Origin: Acidobacteriaceae bacterium | GTDB taxonomy: Bacteria > Acidobacteriota > Terriglobia > Terriglobales > Acidobacteriaceae | NCBI GenBank assembly: GCA_035944135.1 | Contig: DASZBM010000001.1 | Span: 186,001 to 250,000 of the forward strand | Length of the DNA stretch: 64,000 nucleotides | Direction: 5' to 3' | Shown: positions 28,401 to 35,956 of the stretch, one piece after another | Layout of the letters: the number at the start of each line of letters is the position of its first letter | How positions within the stretch are numbered: the first letter of the stretch is position 1 | Notes under the pieces: model-generated | The model's input: the letters and a program-made list of their open reading frames with translations, nothing else | What the model was told of the DNA's origin: nothing | Database searches by the model: none | Program-made: the position numbers and the translations under genes

Positions 28401-29315
28401 GTGGTTATCCTGCCAGTCGTTGGCGTTGAGCACACTATTGCGAGCGTCAAAGTAGGCTTCGCCGTGGTCCTTGTCGCCGCCGGATTTGCTGATGGTCGAA
28501 ACCACGACCGGGCCGAACGCGGTGTCGGCGCCAAAAGCTGAGGCCTGCACAGTGACCTCGGCAGTCATCTCAGGGTTGATGATGGTGAGCGACGAGGCCA
28601 TGTCGCCGGGATCGATGACATTGGCTCCGTCGGAAAGCAGTGCGGTGCCACCGCGGTTGACGGCGCCATTGATGTTGATGCCGGAGCCCACGGCACTCTG
28701 CTGCACCGTGACATTCAGGTCGCTGTACGAGGGAGAAGTCTGCGTAAGGCCGCCCGACATGGTTGTTGCGCCCGGAAGCACCTTCAGCAGCTCGGTAACA
28801 TCGCGTCCCTGTAGCGCAAGGTTCTCGATCTGTTTGGAGTCGAGGTAGTCAGAGCGGGCGCCAGTGTCAGTGGCGATCATCTCGCTCGCAGCTTCGACGG
28901 AGACAGTAGTGTCCTGCGCGCCGACCGCCAACGTCATCGTTGGCACGGCGCCCACGTCTCCTGCGTGGAGAACGATGCCCGTGACCTCTTTGGACTGGAA
29001 TCCATTCGCAGTCGCCCTCACCTTGTACACGCCAGGTGTGAGCGCGGGAAACGCGAACAGACCGGCGCTGTTCGTCTTCAGGCTGCGCGACAGACCGGTC
29101 GCCTGATCGGTGAGCGTAACGTCCGCCCCTGGGATCACAGCGCCGGACGCGTCGGCGACTGTTCCCGTCAACTGTGCCGTGGTCTGCGCATAGCTCAAAC
29201 GTCCCGAAACAAGGAACAACACCACTCCGAACACGAGCCATCCACCCGCCCGGCTGAGTCGTCCCAGATTCCACTTCGTTCTCAATCCACCATGAATGCG
29301 CGCTGCACTGATCAT
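25440..29315 (-). CDS. Oar-like TonB-dependent receptor
   Basis: This is the longest receptor here (1291 residues). The ATG has AGGAGG 7 bases upstream, and the leader (WLVFGVVLFLVSGRLSYAQ) is followed by a carboxypeptidase-regulatory domain (AQLTGTVADASGAVIPGADV) and the linker VGAQDTTVSVEAASEMIATD. The plug has INGAVNRGGTALLSDGANVI and MTAEVTVQASAFGADTAFGP, and the barrel ends ELNVKYFF. It is a single-gene unit with its own promoter (29426-29455) and terminator. The substrate is unknown. Confidence 0.92.
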   Translation of the reverse strand: MISAARIHGGLRTKWNLGRLSRAGGWLVFGVVLFLVSGRLSYAQTTAQLTGTVADASGAVIPGADVTLTDQATGLSRSLKTNSAGLFAFPALTPGVYKVRATANGFQSKEVTGIVLHAGDVGAVPTMTLAVGAQDTTVSVEAASEMIATDTGARSDYLDSKQIENLALQGRDVTELLKVLPGATTMSGGLTQTSPSYSDLNVTVQQSAVGSGININGAVNRGGTALLSDGANVIDPGDMASSLTIINPEMTAEVTVQASAFGADTAFGPVVVSTISKSGGDKDHGEAYFDARNSVLNANDWQDNHQGVPQGPQHYYYPGGNFGGPVPFTHKHFFFWGGYERLLQNQGNANKLTSYIPTPEMMAGDFSTDNPDNLALCPNGFFPTPTSSYPQGPWCSDLGGTIYPDGSHAVASSALAAYGSGGGDVGQKIPSQFVDPGAAALAKIWPKANANPATSPGGVNYYQPIVNINNGWLYRVRLDYQLGENTKIYGTYSQAYNSDLASGNGAHLYWTPGNAIPYPGGGETQSFDGKTIAGHFVHSFSASATNDLMAAWAYGSFPFVQPNPAAASRANLGYTYGKIYQTSSIAIPAYSSAGNETFPDFSQASIFENPPGKYAVKKQAPQFADTFTKVWGKHTVKFGAFAQNTDNYQSTFSTYQDGNLSFGGQNPDVITGNLIGSPHNPTANFVMGIASNYSENNASPIADTAYQSNALFVQDHWRTTSRLTLDLGLRFEHDTHWYDRGGIGMAVFYPDRVLSDYNSGKYAPGFYWHAIDEGVPLSGQPNRPVYVNPRFGVAYDLQGNGNTVLRGGIGYYRWVTQTNDVAAALVTAQHVLGYNLPGGKDVMLSEISKLAPPNASAPPVGIPCSHNQPATCSGSQTGLDPSDYSQPISMSYNLTIDRRLKWNSLLEIGYVGSQTHQLSDNSEGIEGSNFSALADQNKTPIGALFNPDPYTGITATNPENVTKNPTPGTCTIDSVTKVATGCYIATNNQLGDYHPYGYAYGTNNVYMNQGLDYTNYNALQVSWSKNTGHLGYNINGTWSKTLATSLQENPYNVRLNYGPASVDRPFVFNASYFYSTGKIHAFNEFINGTLGGWTISGISTWQAGGYIPSFLGNGVPNFGLGLTYVNQPVDANGNSLTAAEGVGTGIGSATYFGTDAPLPIMPVLTCNPTQNLKTYQRVNGNCFNAPAIGQQGGQNYPYMSMAAYFNNDLALYRSFAIHENNQIQFRISAFNWINHPLPQYSTLTPLTLLYKVDYASKAITKNYDTTKFGVMDTKSQAPYQRIIELNVKYFF

Positions 29316-29425
29316 GGGTATGCCTCCTGAAGTTTCCCTTCAAAAATCGATAGGGGGATGAAACAGGGCCCTGACCTTTTCCGTTTTTCGAGCTTTGCGA
29401 ACCCCGGATTTCTTAGGCGACCGGA

Positions 29426-29455
29426 ACTATAGTCAGCCAATTTCGTACTTGTCAA
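29426..29455 (-). promoter_or_regulatory. Strong sigma-70-type promoter of the receptor gene at 29315
   Basis: On the minus strand TTGACA (29450-29455) and TATAGT (29426-29431) are separated by 18 bp, leaving a leader of about 100 bases before the ATG. This is the best promoter match in the window. Confidence 0.65.
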
Positions 29456-29875
29456 CAAAGAATCTTGCAATTCGCAATGATCACTTCCGGCCGGCGGGCC
29501 GGCCACCCCGTCAGCTCTGCCCCAGCGCAGCGCTCCCCTTCCACCGTCGAACGCTCCACGACAAAACCGTTTCAGAAAGCCGCATTGAAGTGAAAAACCC
29601 TGCAAATCACGGGCAGTTTCACCCCCCTTACAAGCTGGGGTTCCGTGTTAACAGGATTTCTTTCTTGAAAATAATAAATACGGAATCCGCCATGCCGGCT
29701 CGCATGTGAATCCGTATAAAAACCACTAGTTTGTTTTTTGATACCGCTACAGAATCTAGCAATCCTCAACCACCCGCGCTGCGAGCGCACAGAGGCATTC
29801 GCCGGACGGGCCGCTCCCCAGCCTGCCTTGCCCCTTCAGAAACGTACCGACGAGATCGAAATCCATACCCCAGCG
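29456..29875. other. Intergenic region without genes
   Basis: No credible gene is seen. It contains a GC-rich palindromic stretch near 29487 (GGCCGGCGGGCCGGCC) and an AT-rich patch at 29660-29760. Nothing else could be supported. Confidence 0.4.
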
Positions 29876-30391
29876 CTATTGGCCGGACAACTCCACATAG
29901 TCGCGCCCGAGATACAGGCGATAGTGCCCGCCCGCCGTCGCCATCACCTGCAAAGGCCGCGGCCGCTGCATTCCAGCGTCGTGCTGAACAGCCGCATGGA
30001 ACAGCTCCGTGCCCCCGAGATCCATCACCTCAAACCCCCGGTCGCCGAGAAATCCCGCGCCATACGCGCCCGCCGGCAGACGCTTCCCACCAATCTCCAC
30101 CGGCACGTCAGTCAAAATGTAGAACTGGTACCGCTCCCGCATCCCGCTGGAGTAGCCCCCCGCATCCACCATTCCGAACAGCGTCTGTTTCCCTTCGCGC
30201 CAGCGCACTCCACCCGTGTTGCGCAGCTGCACCGTCGTCATCTGTCCACTGAAATAGACCGTCGCAGGAAACACCGCCTGAAGCTGCGTTGGGCTTAGCA
30301 AACCGGCCTGTTGATCCGCCTGCTGCGCTCCCGCCCACCTCACCGGCATGAACAGCAACAGCAGAAGAAAAACAATCGGTGCTCTCCTCAT
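29876..30391 (-). CDS. Small secreted protein of unknown function
   Basis: The 171 residues start with a signal peptide (VFLLLLLFMPVRWAGAQ) after a GGAGAG ribosome-binding site. The mature part is mostly predicted beta strand, with VYFSGQMTTVQLRNTGGVRW and RLPAGAYGAGFLGDRGFEVM. The L-P-A-G-x-Y turn resembles the A-P-G-K-Y turn of the protein at 31215-31664, so both may share a small beta-sandwich fold. I do not recognise a named family. It is divergent from the ECF sigma gene at 30534 across about 140 bp. Confidence 0.75.
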   Translation of the reverse strand: MRRAPIVFLLLLLFMPVRWAGAQQADQQAGLLSPTQLQAVFPATVYFSGQMTTVQLRNTGGVRWREGKQTLFGMVDAGGYSSGMRERYQFYILTDVPVEIGGKRLPAGAYGAGFLGDRGFEVMDLGGTELFHAAVQHDAGMQRPRPLQVMATAGGHYRLYLGRDYVELSGQ

Positions 30392-30533
30392 ATTCGCTCT
30401 CCGTTCCCGCTGATCTCATCAACCCGGCCCATACGTCCAACCCAGCCTTTCTAGCATGATTCCCCATCACATCGCTCCGTCCGTAGGACTAGAATGGCTC
30501 CGTTCCTCACGCGGCCCACCCCCAGGTCTTCTC

Positions 30534-31121
30534 ATGGACGACGATCGAGGTCAAACTACCCGGCTCCTCAAAGCCATGCATGCTGGCGACGCTGCAGCGG
30601 CCGAGCAACTCCTCCCGCTCGTCTACGCAGAGCTGCATCGCATTGCGAACGCCTGCATGCGCCGCGAGCGCCCCGACCACACCCTGCAACCGACCGCCCT
30701 GATCAATGAAGCCTATCTCCGCCTAGTCCAGCAGGACGTCGACTGGAACGATCGCGCCCACTTCGTCGGCTTCGCCGCCCACGTCATGCGCCGAGTCCTC
30801 GTCGACTACGCGCGCTCCCGCAACACCGATCAGCGCGGCGGAAAGATGGAACGCGTCGAGCTGCAGGATCAGTTCGCCATCTCTCCCGAGCGTCTCGATG
30901 AAGTCTCGATGCTCGATGAAGCGCTCCAAAGACTCGAGAAGAAAAATCCCCGCCAGGCCAAGGTCGTCGAGCTCCGATATTTCGGCGGCCTCTCCATGGA
31001 GCAGATTGGTGCCATCATCGGCATCGCTCCACGCTCCGTTAAGCGCGACTGGGCTCTCGCCCGAATCTGGCTCTACGAAGAGTTGAAGCCGGGCAGCCCG
31101 CGCGCCCAACCCGGCGAATAA
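30534..31121 (+). CDS. ECF RNA polymerase sigma factor (TIGR02999-like)
   Basis: The 195-residue protein has region 2 (LPLVYAELHRIANACMRRER, LINEAYLRLV, HFVGFAAHVMRRVLVDYAR) and a region-4 helix-turn-helix (LRYFGGLSMEQIGAIIGIAP). The RGGKMERVELQD insert between them is typical of the TIGR02999 group found in Acidobacteria and Planctomycetes. I use the ATG at 30534; the frame opens at 30456. Members are often encoded beside Ser/Thr kinases with TPR repeats, and one lies 750 bp downstream (31877). This suggests phosphorylation-linked control rather than a classic anti-sigma factor. No zinc-finger anti-sigma gene is adjacent. Confidence 0.9.
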   Translation: MDDDRGQTTRLLKAMHAGDAAAAEQLLPLVYAELHRIANACMRRERPDHTLQPTALINEAYLRLVQQDVDWNDRAHFVGFAAHVMRRVLVDYARSRNTDQRGGKMERVELQDQFAISPERLDEVSMLDEALQRLEKKNPRQAKVVELRYFGGLSMEQIGAIIGIAPRSVKRDWALARIWLYEELKPGSPRAQPGE

Positions 31122-31214
31122 AAATAATTCTTCAAAGGTGGCCCCTTTTGCGCACGCGCTGCGCATTTGGAGGTGAGGGCAGATAAGCCCGCCCCCAGAA
31201 AAAGGAGAACCACC

Positions 31215-31664
31215 ATGAAAAACCTTTCGATCTTCCGCACAATCTTCGTCGTCGCGAGCCTCGTTGCTGGTTGCGTTTCACTGCCCGCGCACGCACAGGG
31301 CGAGCCTCACACCATGACGGTCAACGTGCCGTTTGGCTTTGAGCTTGGCTCCAAGCATCTCGCTCCCGGCAAGTACACCATCAGCCGCCCACTGTCCGAC
31401 ATCGTCGAAATCCGCAACAGCACAGACGGCGCTCTGCTGATGACCCACGACGGACAAAGCAACAAGGCAACCAGGACCAGCAAGATCGTATTCGACAGAT
31501 ATGGCGACCAATACTTTCTTCGCCAGGTCTGGTTCAACGCCGAAGACAACACTTATCTGGAAACCGCGGAGTCGAAGGCTGAGAAGCAGGCGAAGAGGTC
31601 GGAACTCGCGTCGGTCACAAAGAAGGCTTCTAACGTGGAAATCGCGCTGCTGCGCCTTCCGTAA
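31215..31664 (+). CDS. Small secreted beta-rich protein of unknown function
   Basis: The 149 residues start at an ATG with AAAGGAG upstream. A signal peptide ends SLPAHA. The mature part contains VNVPFGFELGSKHLAPGKYT, an arrangement repeated in many small acidobacterial exported proteins, and ends in a Lys-rich helix and a short strand. The gene has its own terminator and follows the ECF sigma gene by 93 bp, making it a plausible direct target or operon partner. Function is unknown. Confidence 0.8.
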   Translation: MKNLSIFRTIFVVASLVAGCVSLPAHAQGEPHTMTVNVPFGFELGSKHLAPGKYTISRPLSDIVEIRNSTDGALLMTHDGQSNKATRTSKIVFDRYGDQYFLRQVWFNAEDNTYLETAESKAEKQAKRSELASVTKKASNVEIALLRLP

Positions 31665-31705
31665 CAAGCTCACAGCCTTCACAAACAATTTCGTCATCTG
31701 GTGAT

Positions 31706-31750
31706 GAGCAGGAAGCACGCAAACCTTCGAGCTTCCTGCTCAATCTTTTT
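31706..31750 (+). terminator. Rho-independent terminator after the small secreted protein gene
   Basis: GAGCAGGAAGC pairs with GCTTCCTGCTC (11 bp, 14-base loop), followed by AATCTTTTT. It separates the sigma/secreted-protein transcript from the kinase-ycaO transcript. Confidence 0.85.
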
Positions 31751-31876
31751 GTGAACTCATGAAACCAAAACCTTTACAGGTGGAAATCGCATGGCGCTTG
31801 TGTAATCATTGTCCGCATTACCTGCAGCACTGATTGTTAAGGTCAAACGTTCGTTTCGCATCTGCCAGAGGGCTGG

Positions 31877-34405
31877 ATGGAAACAATGGCCGACTCCCAG
31901 AAATTCGTCGAAGACCTCTTCGAGGCAGCTCTCGCCCGCCCGCGCGAAGAACGCAGCGCGTATCTGGATTCCGCCTGCCCGGATTCGCCCCAGGTCCGCG
32001 AGCTCGTAAGAATGCTTCTCCTCGCCGACGAGCGCGCCGGAGACTTCCTCGAATTCCCCTTTCTATCGCCCTCAGACACCTCGTCACAAGAACCACCCTT
32101 AACCTTTGAGGCCGGATCAACCGTCGCCGGCAGGTTTCAGATTCATCGCTTCATCGCAGGCGGCGGCATGGGCGAGGTCTACGAGGCATGGGACACCGAG
32201 CTCCGCGAGCGAGTCGCCATCAAGACCATCCGCCCCGAGCTCGCGCAAAGCCCCTCAGTCATTGATCGCTTCCGCCGCGAAGTCAAGCAGGCCCGCGCCA
32301 TCTCTCACCCAAACGTCTGCCGCATCCACGAGCTCTACTGCGATACATCGAACTCCGAAACCAAAGTCTGGTTCCTCAGCATGGAGTTCCTCGACGGCTT
32401 CACGCTCAGCGAACAAATCCAGCACGTCGGCCCGGTTGACCCCGCACAAGCTTTCGATCTCCTCCAGCAACTCGTCAGCGGACTCAATGCTCTGCACGCC
32501 AACGGTGTCATCCACCGCGACCTCAAATGCGGCAACATCATGCTCGTCAGCGGCGCGCCCGGCCAGCTCCGCGCCGTCATCACTGATTTCGGCCTCGCCA
32601 CAAACGTGCTCCATCGCGAAGGCGGCCTTCACGAAGCCGGCGGCCAGGGCACTCCCGAATTCATGGCGCCCGAGCAGGTGCATACCGCCGACGTCACCGC
32701 CCTCGCCGATCAATACGCCCTCGGCGTCATCCTCTGCGAGATGCTCACCGCGGCGCGCCCCAAACACAAAGACGTCACCTCCGGCCGCGCTCAACTCGAA
32801 GCCCGCCTCGCCAAAGCCCTCGGAAAATCCGTAGGCCCGCGCTGGTCGCGTGTCATCCTTCGCTGTCTCGAACAGAAACCCGCCGACCGCTTCCCCTCGC
32901 TCGACGAAGTCGTTCTCGCCCTCAAGCCGCATCAGCCGCGCACGCGCCTCTGGCTCGCGGTCGCCGCCGCCATCGCTCTGCTCATCGCCGGCGCGCTCTG
33001 GTATCGCGCCCGGTCAGCCCCGCCTGCCACGTCACTCGCCGTTCTCCCGCTGGTCAATCGCTCCGGCGACCCCAATCTCGACTATGTCGGCGCAGGAATC
33101 ACCGAAGCCCTCACCGACGATCTCTCCAGCATGCCCGGGCTCCAGGTCGCAGCCGGCAGTGTCGCTCGCCATTACCAGACCGGCGACACCGACCCCGCCA
33201 CTGCAGGCTCCGACATGCACGTCGGCTCCATCGTCACCGGCTCCTTCCAATCCTCCAACGGCAAGCTCCTCATTCCCATCGAGCTCATCCAGGTTCGCTC
33301 CGGCAAGCAACTCTGGGGACAGACCTACCAGGGCACCACCGCCAACCTCGCCGACATGCAGCACGAGATCGCCACCGACGTCGCCTATCACCTCAAGATC
33401 CAGCTCGACGCCGAAACTACCGCTCGCCTCAAGCGCCAATACTCCACCAACCCCGCCGCCTACGACGCCTATTTCAAAGGCCGTGTCCTGCTCGGGAGCC
33501 GAACCCATGACAGCCTTCGCGAAGCCGTCGCCGAATTCCAGCGCGCCGTCACCGCCGATCCCAACTACGCTCCCGCACTCGCCGGTCTCGCCGATTGCTA
33601 CAGCCTCCTCGCCTTCTACGATGTCGAACCCTCCGTTGCCCTTCTGAGAAATGCTTTCAAGACCTCTCAGGATGCTCTCCAGATCGACAGCACATCAGCG
33701 GAGGCCTACACCTCGCGAGCCTTCGCCCGGACACGTCTGAACTTTGACTGGGACGGAGCCGAAGCCGATTACAAACGAGCCATTCAACTCGATCCCAACT
33801 ATGTGCAGGCGCATACATGGTATGCACTCGATCTCCTGACACCGCAGGGTCGAGACGCAGAGGCCAGGGCTCAGTTGAAATACGTGCAATCTGCCGACCC
33901 GCAATCTCCCGTCGCCACCGTTGGCCTCGCGATGATGGAGCGCTTTGCCGGCCGGACAACAGAATCCATCCGGCTGCTTCAGCCACACGTCAACGAAGCC
34001 CATTTGTTCGACCCCGCGATCGGAATATTGGCTGAAAACTATGTCCAGCAAGGAAAGGCCAGGCAGGCAATTGAGCTTCTGCGTCCCATGCCGGCTGCTC
34101 CCGAGGACGCCGATTCAAAAGATGGCCTTCTTGCGATTGCTTACGCGAGCACTGGCGAAACAGCAAAGGCGACAGAAATTGTGCAGCGGCTGACCGAAAA
34201 GGTTCACGCCGGCGAACCGTGCGCCTATGTGACGGCGCAAGTCTTCACAGCTCTGCGCAATCACCAGAGGGCGATAGAAATGCTCCAGATTGCGTTGAAC
34301 AGGAGAGAGCCCGCACTCTTGTTCCTCAAGGTCGATCCCCTCGTTGCTCCCCTACGTAGTGAGCAACAATTCCAAACGCTCCTCCAACAGATGAACCTCC
34401 AATGA
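31877..34405 (+). CDS. Membrane Ser/Thr protein kinase with TolB-like and TPR domains
   Basis: The N-terminal ~60 residues (VEDLFEAALARPREERSAYL) are the helical leader usual in acidobacterial kinases paired with ECF sigma factors. The kinase domain spans ~85-350: glycine loop AGGGMGEVYEAWD, Lys116 in VAIK, HRDLKCGN with Asp215, DFG at 237, and MAPEQ. One transmembrane segment lies at ~357-376. The outer part has a TolB/FlgO-like domain (~385-510; SLAVLPLVNRSGDPNLDYVG) and about eight TPR units. All catalytic residues are intact. Its stop lies 22 bp before the peptide gene, so it probably heads the peptide-ycaO-tfuA operon. Codon choice becomes less GC-biased after about 33650, in the last TPRs. 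Confidence 0.9.
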   Translation: METMADSQKFVEDLFEAALARPREERSAYLDSACPDSPQVRELVRMLLLADERAGDFLEFPFLSPSDTSSQEPPLTFEAGSTVAGRFQIHRFIAGGGMGEVYEAWDTELRERVAIKTIRPELAQSPSVIDRFRREVKQARAISHPNVCRIHELYCDTSNSETKVWFLSMEFLDGFTLSEQIQHVGPVDPAQAFDLLQQLVSGLNALHANGVIHRDLKCGNIMLVSGAPGQLRAVITDFGLATNVLHREGGLHEAGGQGTPEFMAPEQVHTADVTALADQYALGVILCEMLTAARPKHKDVTSGRAQLEARLAKALGKSVGPRWSRVILRCLEQKPADRFPSLDEVVLALKPHQPRTRLWLAVAAAIALLIAGALWYRARSAPPATSLAVLPLVNRSGDPNLDYVGAGITEALTDDLSSMPGLQVAAGSVARHYQTGDTDPATAGSDMHVGSIVTGSFQSSNGKLLIPIELIQVRSGKQLWGQTYQGTTANLADMQHEIATDVAYHLKIQLDAETTARLKRQYSTNPAAYDAYFKGRVLLGSRTHDSLREAVAEFQRAVTADPNYAPALAGLADCYSLLAFYDVEPSVALLRNAFKTSQDALQIDSTSAEAYTSRAFARTRLNFDWDGAEADYKRAIQLDPNYVQAHTWYALDLLTPQGRDAEARAQLKYVQSADPQSPVATVGLAMMERFAGRTTESIRLLQPHVNEAHLFDPAIGILAENYVQQGKARQAIELLRPMPAAPEDADSKDGLLAIAYASTGETAKATEIVQRLTEKVHAGEPCAYVTAQVFTALRNHQRAIEMLQIALNRREPALLFLKVDPLVAPLRSEQQFQTLLQQMNLQ

Positions 34406-34431
34406 CAATCCGAAAGGACTACTGCCAATGA
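34402..34431 (+). other. Nine-codon micro-ORF bridging the kinase and peptide genes
   Basis: Its ATG overlaps the kinase stop (ATGA at 34402) and its own stop overlaps the peptide gene's ATG (ATGA at 34428). The encoded peptide is MTIRKDYCQ. A 10-base direct repeat, CCAATGACAA, produces both overlaps. It could carry terminating ribosomes across the gap, or be chance. It has no ribosome-binding site of its own. Confidence 0.25.
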
Positions 34432-34691
34432 CAACCCGCGAAGAATTGCTAAGGCGATTGGGCCTCACAGACAAGGAGCTTAGGGATTTTCTTTCGAAGT
34501 TCATGGCGTTCTACCGTTCGCTGAATGAACCACAGAAAAGGGTGATCGAGCGGACGTTGCCAACTCTTGAACAGGCTGCCCGATCATTCGGCCCGGATGT
34601 GACAGTGCAGGACATCGAGGCGCTCGTCGGATCCGAGGTACCAGGAGGCAGTTCGGGTTGTGTCATCGCGGTCATAGGACCATCTTGTTGA
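34428..34691 (+). CDS. Putative RiPP precursor peptide (87 aa) for YcaO-TfuA
   Basis: The start has AAAGGA 9 bases upstream. Residues 1-70 are a charged, helical leader (TTREELLRRLGLTDKELRDF, ERTLPTLEQAARSF). The last 17 form a distinct tail: VPGGSSGCVIAVIGPSC. Cys and Ser occur mainly in this tail, as expected for a core modified by YcaO chemistry, and the Gly-Gly marks a plausible cleavage point. The GGSxxGCV pattern is close to the trifolitoxin core (GGSRQGCVA), whose cluster gave TfuA its name. It overlaps ycaO, so expression is coupled. That it is a substrate is inference; no named leader family is recognised. It could instead be a small YcaO partner protein. Confidence 0.75.
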   Translation: MTTREELLRRLGLTDKELRDFLSKFMAFYRSLNEPQKRVIERTLPTLEQAARSFGPDVTVQDIEALVGSEVPGGSSGCVIAVIGPSC

Positions 34692-35956
34692 ACCGCCTGG
34701 CTAAGGTCGACGGTATCGAGCGATTCGTGCCGGCAGCAGAGACGGTTTGCCTTGCCGCCGGAGTTGCCGAGTCGCTCGGAGTAACCCGGGTCGCCGATAT
34801 TACAGGTCTCGACCGCGTCGGTATCCCGGTTTACTCCTCCGTCGTTCCCAACTCTGAAGACTTGATTTCTGTGTACAACGGCAAAGGATTACGGCCCATC
34901 GACGCCAGGGCCGGCGCGCTCATGGAGGCAATCGAGCGTCAGACCGCACTGAACGTGCGCCTTCCTCTCGTCGAGGACAGCTACGCACATCTCAGCAATA
35001 CGGCCGCAGTGTTAAATCCGCGCTCCGTCAATTGCGAACTCGCCGCTGACTACTCCGAAGAGAAAACCTACTCATGGTGCGAGGGTGTTGACATTGTCAC
35101 GGGGCAGCAATGGTATGCCCCGGCCAAGCTGGCCGGTTATAGCTGGCACAACGTTCCGCACCCAACTAGTTTTGCCACCACCGACACTAACGGTCTTGCC
35201 TCCGGCAACTCCCGCGAGGAGGCCACATGTCACGCACTCTGCGAACTCGTCGAGCGCGATGCCTGGACCTTCGTAGAACTCGGCGCTCATCTCATGCCCA
35301 GAGCCCGACGCGCCTTCGCTCTCGGGCCCGACGCAAAGAACGGTCCCGATGATCTCGAAATGTTTCCGTGCGTCGACCTCGGCGCACATGATCTGCTCAT
35401 CAAATTCTGGAATGCTGGCCTTTTCCCAGTCGTTCGCGACATCACCTCCGAGCTCGGCATCCCCGCCTTCTTCGCGTCCGTCTGCGATGAAAGCATCACC
35501 GGTCATCCCATGGCGCACTGCGGCCTCGGCGCGCACCCCAACGCCGCAGTCGCCGTTCGTCGCGCGCTGCTCGAGGTCGCACAGTCGCGCTGCGTTGACA
35601 TCCAGGCCGTTCGCGAAGACATCACGCCTCCGGGCGCCGCTATCGGCCGCTTCTCCGCACACACGCGCCGCGTCGATGTGATCAATCGCGAAAGTTGGTG
35701 CTTCGGCCCGTCAAAACATCTCCGCAAATTCGCCGACATTGCTTCGTACCACTTCGCCACCATAGAAGAAGATCTTCAATTCCTCCTCGACCGCTTCACC
35801 GCCGCCGGCCTCACCCAGGTCATCGTCGTCGACTTCACTCCCGACCAATCCACCTACTCCGTCGTTCGCGTCATCGTTCCCGGCATAGAAAACTGGGCAC
35901 TGGACCACGGCCGCTTCGGCCCGCGCGCGCTGGAGTTCTGGAAAAAATATGCATGA
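34658..35956 (+). CDS. ycaO: YcaO-domain cyclodehydratase/thioamide synthetase (TfuA-associated)
   Basis: YcaO enzymes use ATP to activate backbone amides; with TfuA they typically install thioamides, otherwise azolines. Visible family motifs: GVTRVADITGLDRVGIPVYS (41-60), GKGLRPIDARAGALMEAIER with nucleotide/Mg-binding Glu90 and Glu93, TDTNGLASGNSREEATCHAL (175-194), and CELVERDAW (Glu196, Glu199). The C-terminus lacks a PxPxP tail, as in TfuA-type YcaOs. No ATG is available near the 5' end. TTG 34658 has AGGAGG 9 bases upstream, within the peptide's core codons. TTG 34688 forms a TTGA overlap with the peptide stop and has AGGA 8 bases upstream. Both place the start inside or at the end of the peptide gene. 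It overlaps tfuA by 8 bases. Confidence 0.92.
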   Translation: MCHRGHRTILLNRLAKVDGIERFVPAAETVCLAAGVAESLGVTRVADITGLDRVGIPVYSSVVPNSEDLISVYNGKGLRPIDARAGALMEAIERQTALNVRLPLVEDSYAHLSNTAAVLNPRSVNCELAADYSEEKTYSWCEGVDIVTGQQWYAPAKLAGYSWHNVPHPTSFATTDTNGLASGNSREEATCHALCELVERDAWTFVELGAHLMPRARRAFALGPDAKNGPDDLEMFPCVDLGAHDLLIKFWNAGLFPVVRDITSELGIPAFFASVCDESITGHPMAHCGLGAHPNAAVAVRRALLEVAQSRCVDIQAVREDITPPGAAIGRFSAHTRRVDVINRESWCFGPSKHLRKFADIASYHFATIEEDLQFLLDRFTAAGLTQVIVVDFTPDQSTYSVVRVIVPGIENWALDHGRFGPRALEFWKKYA

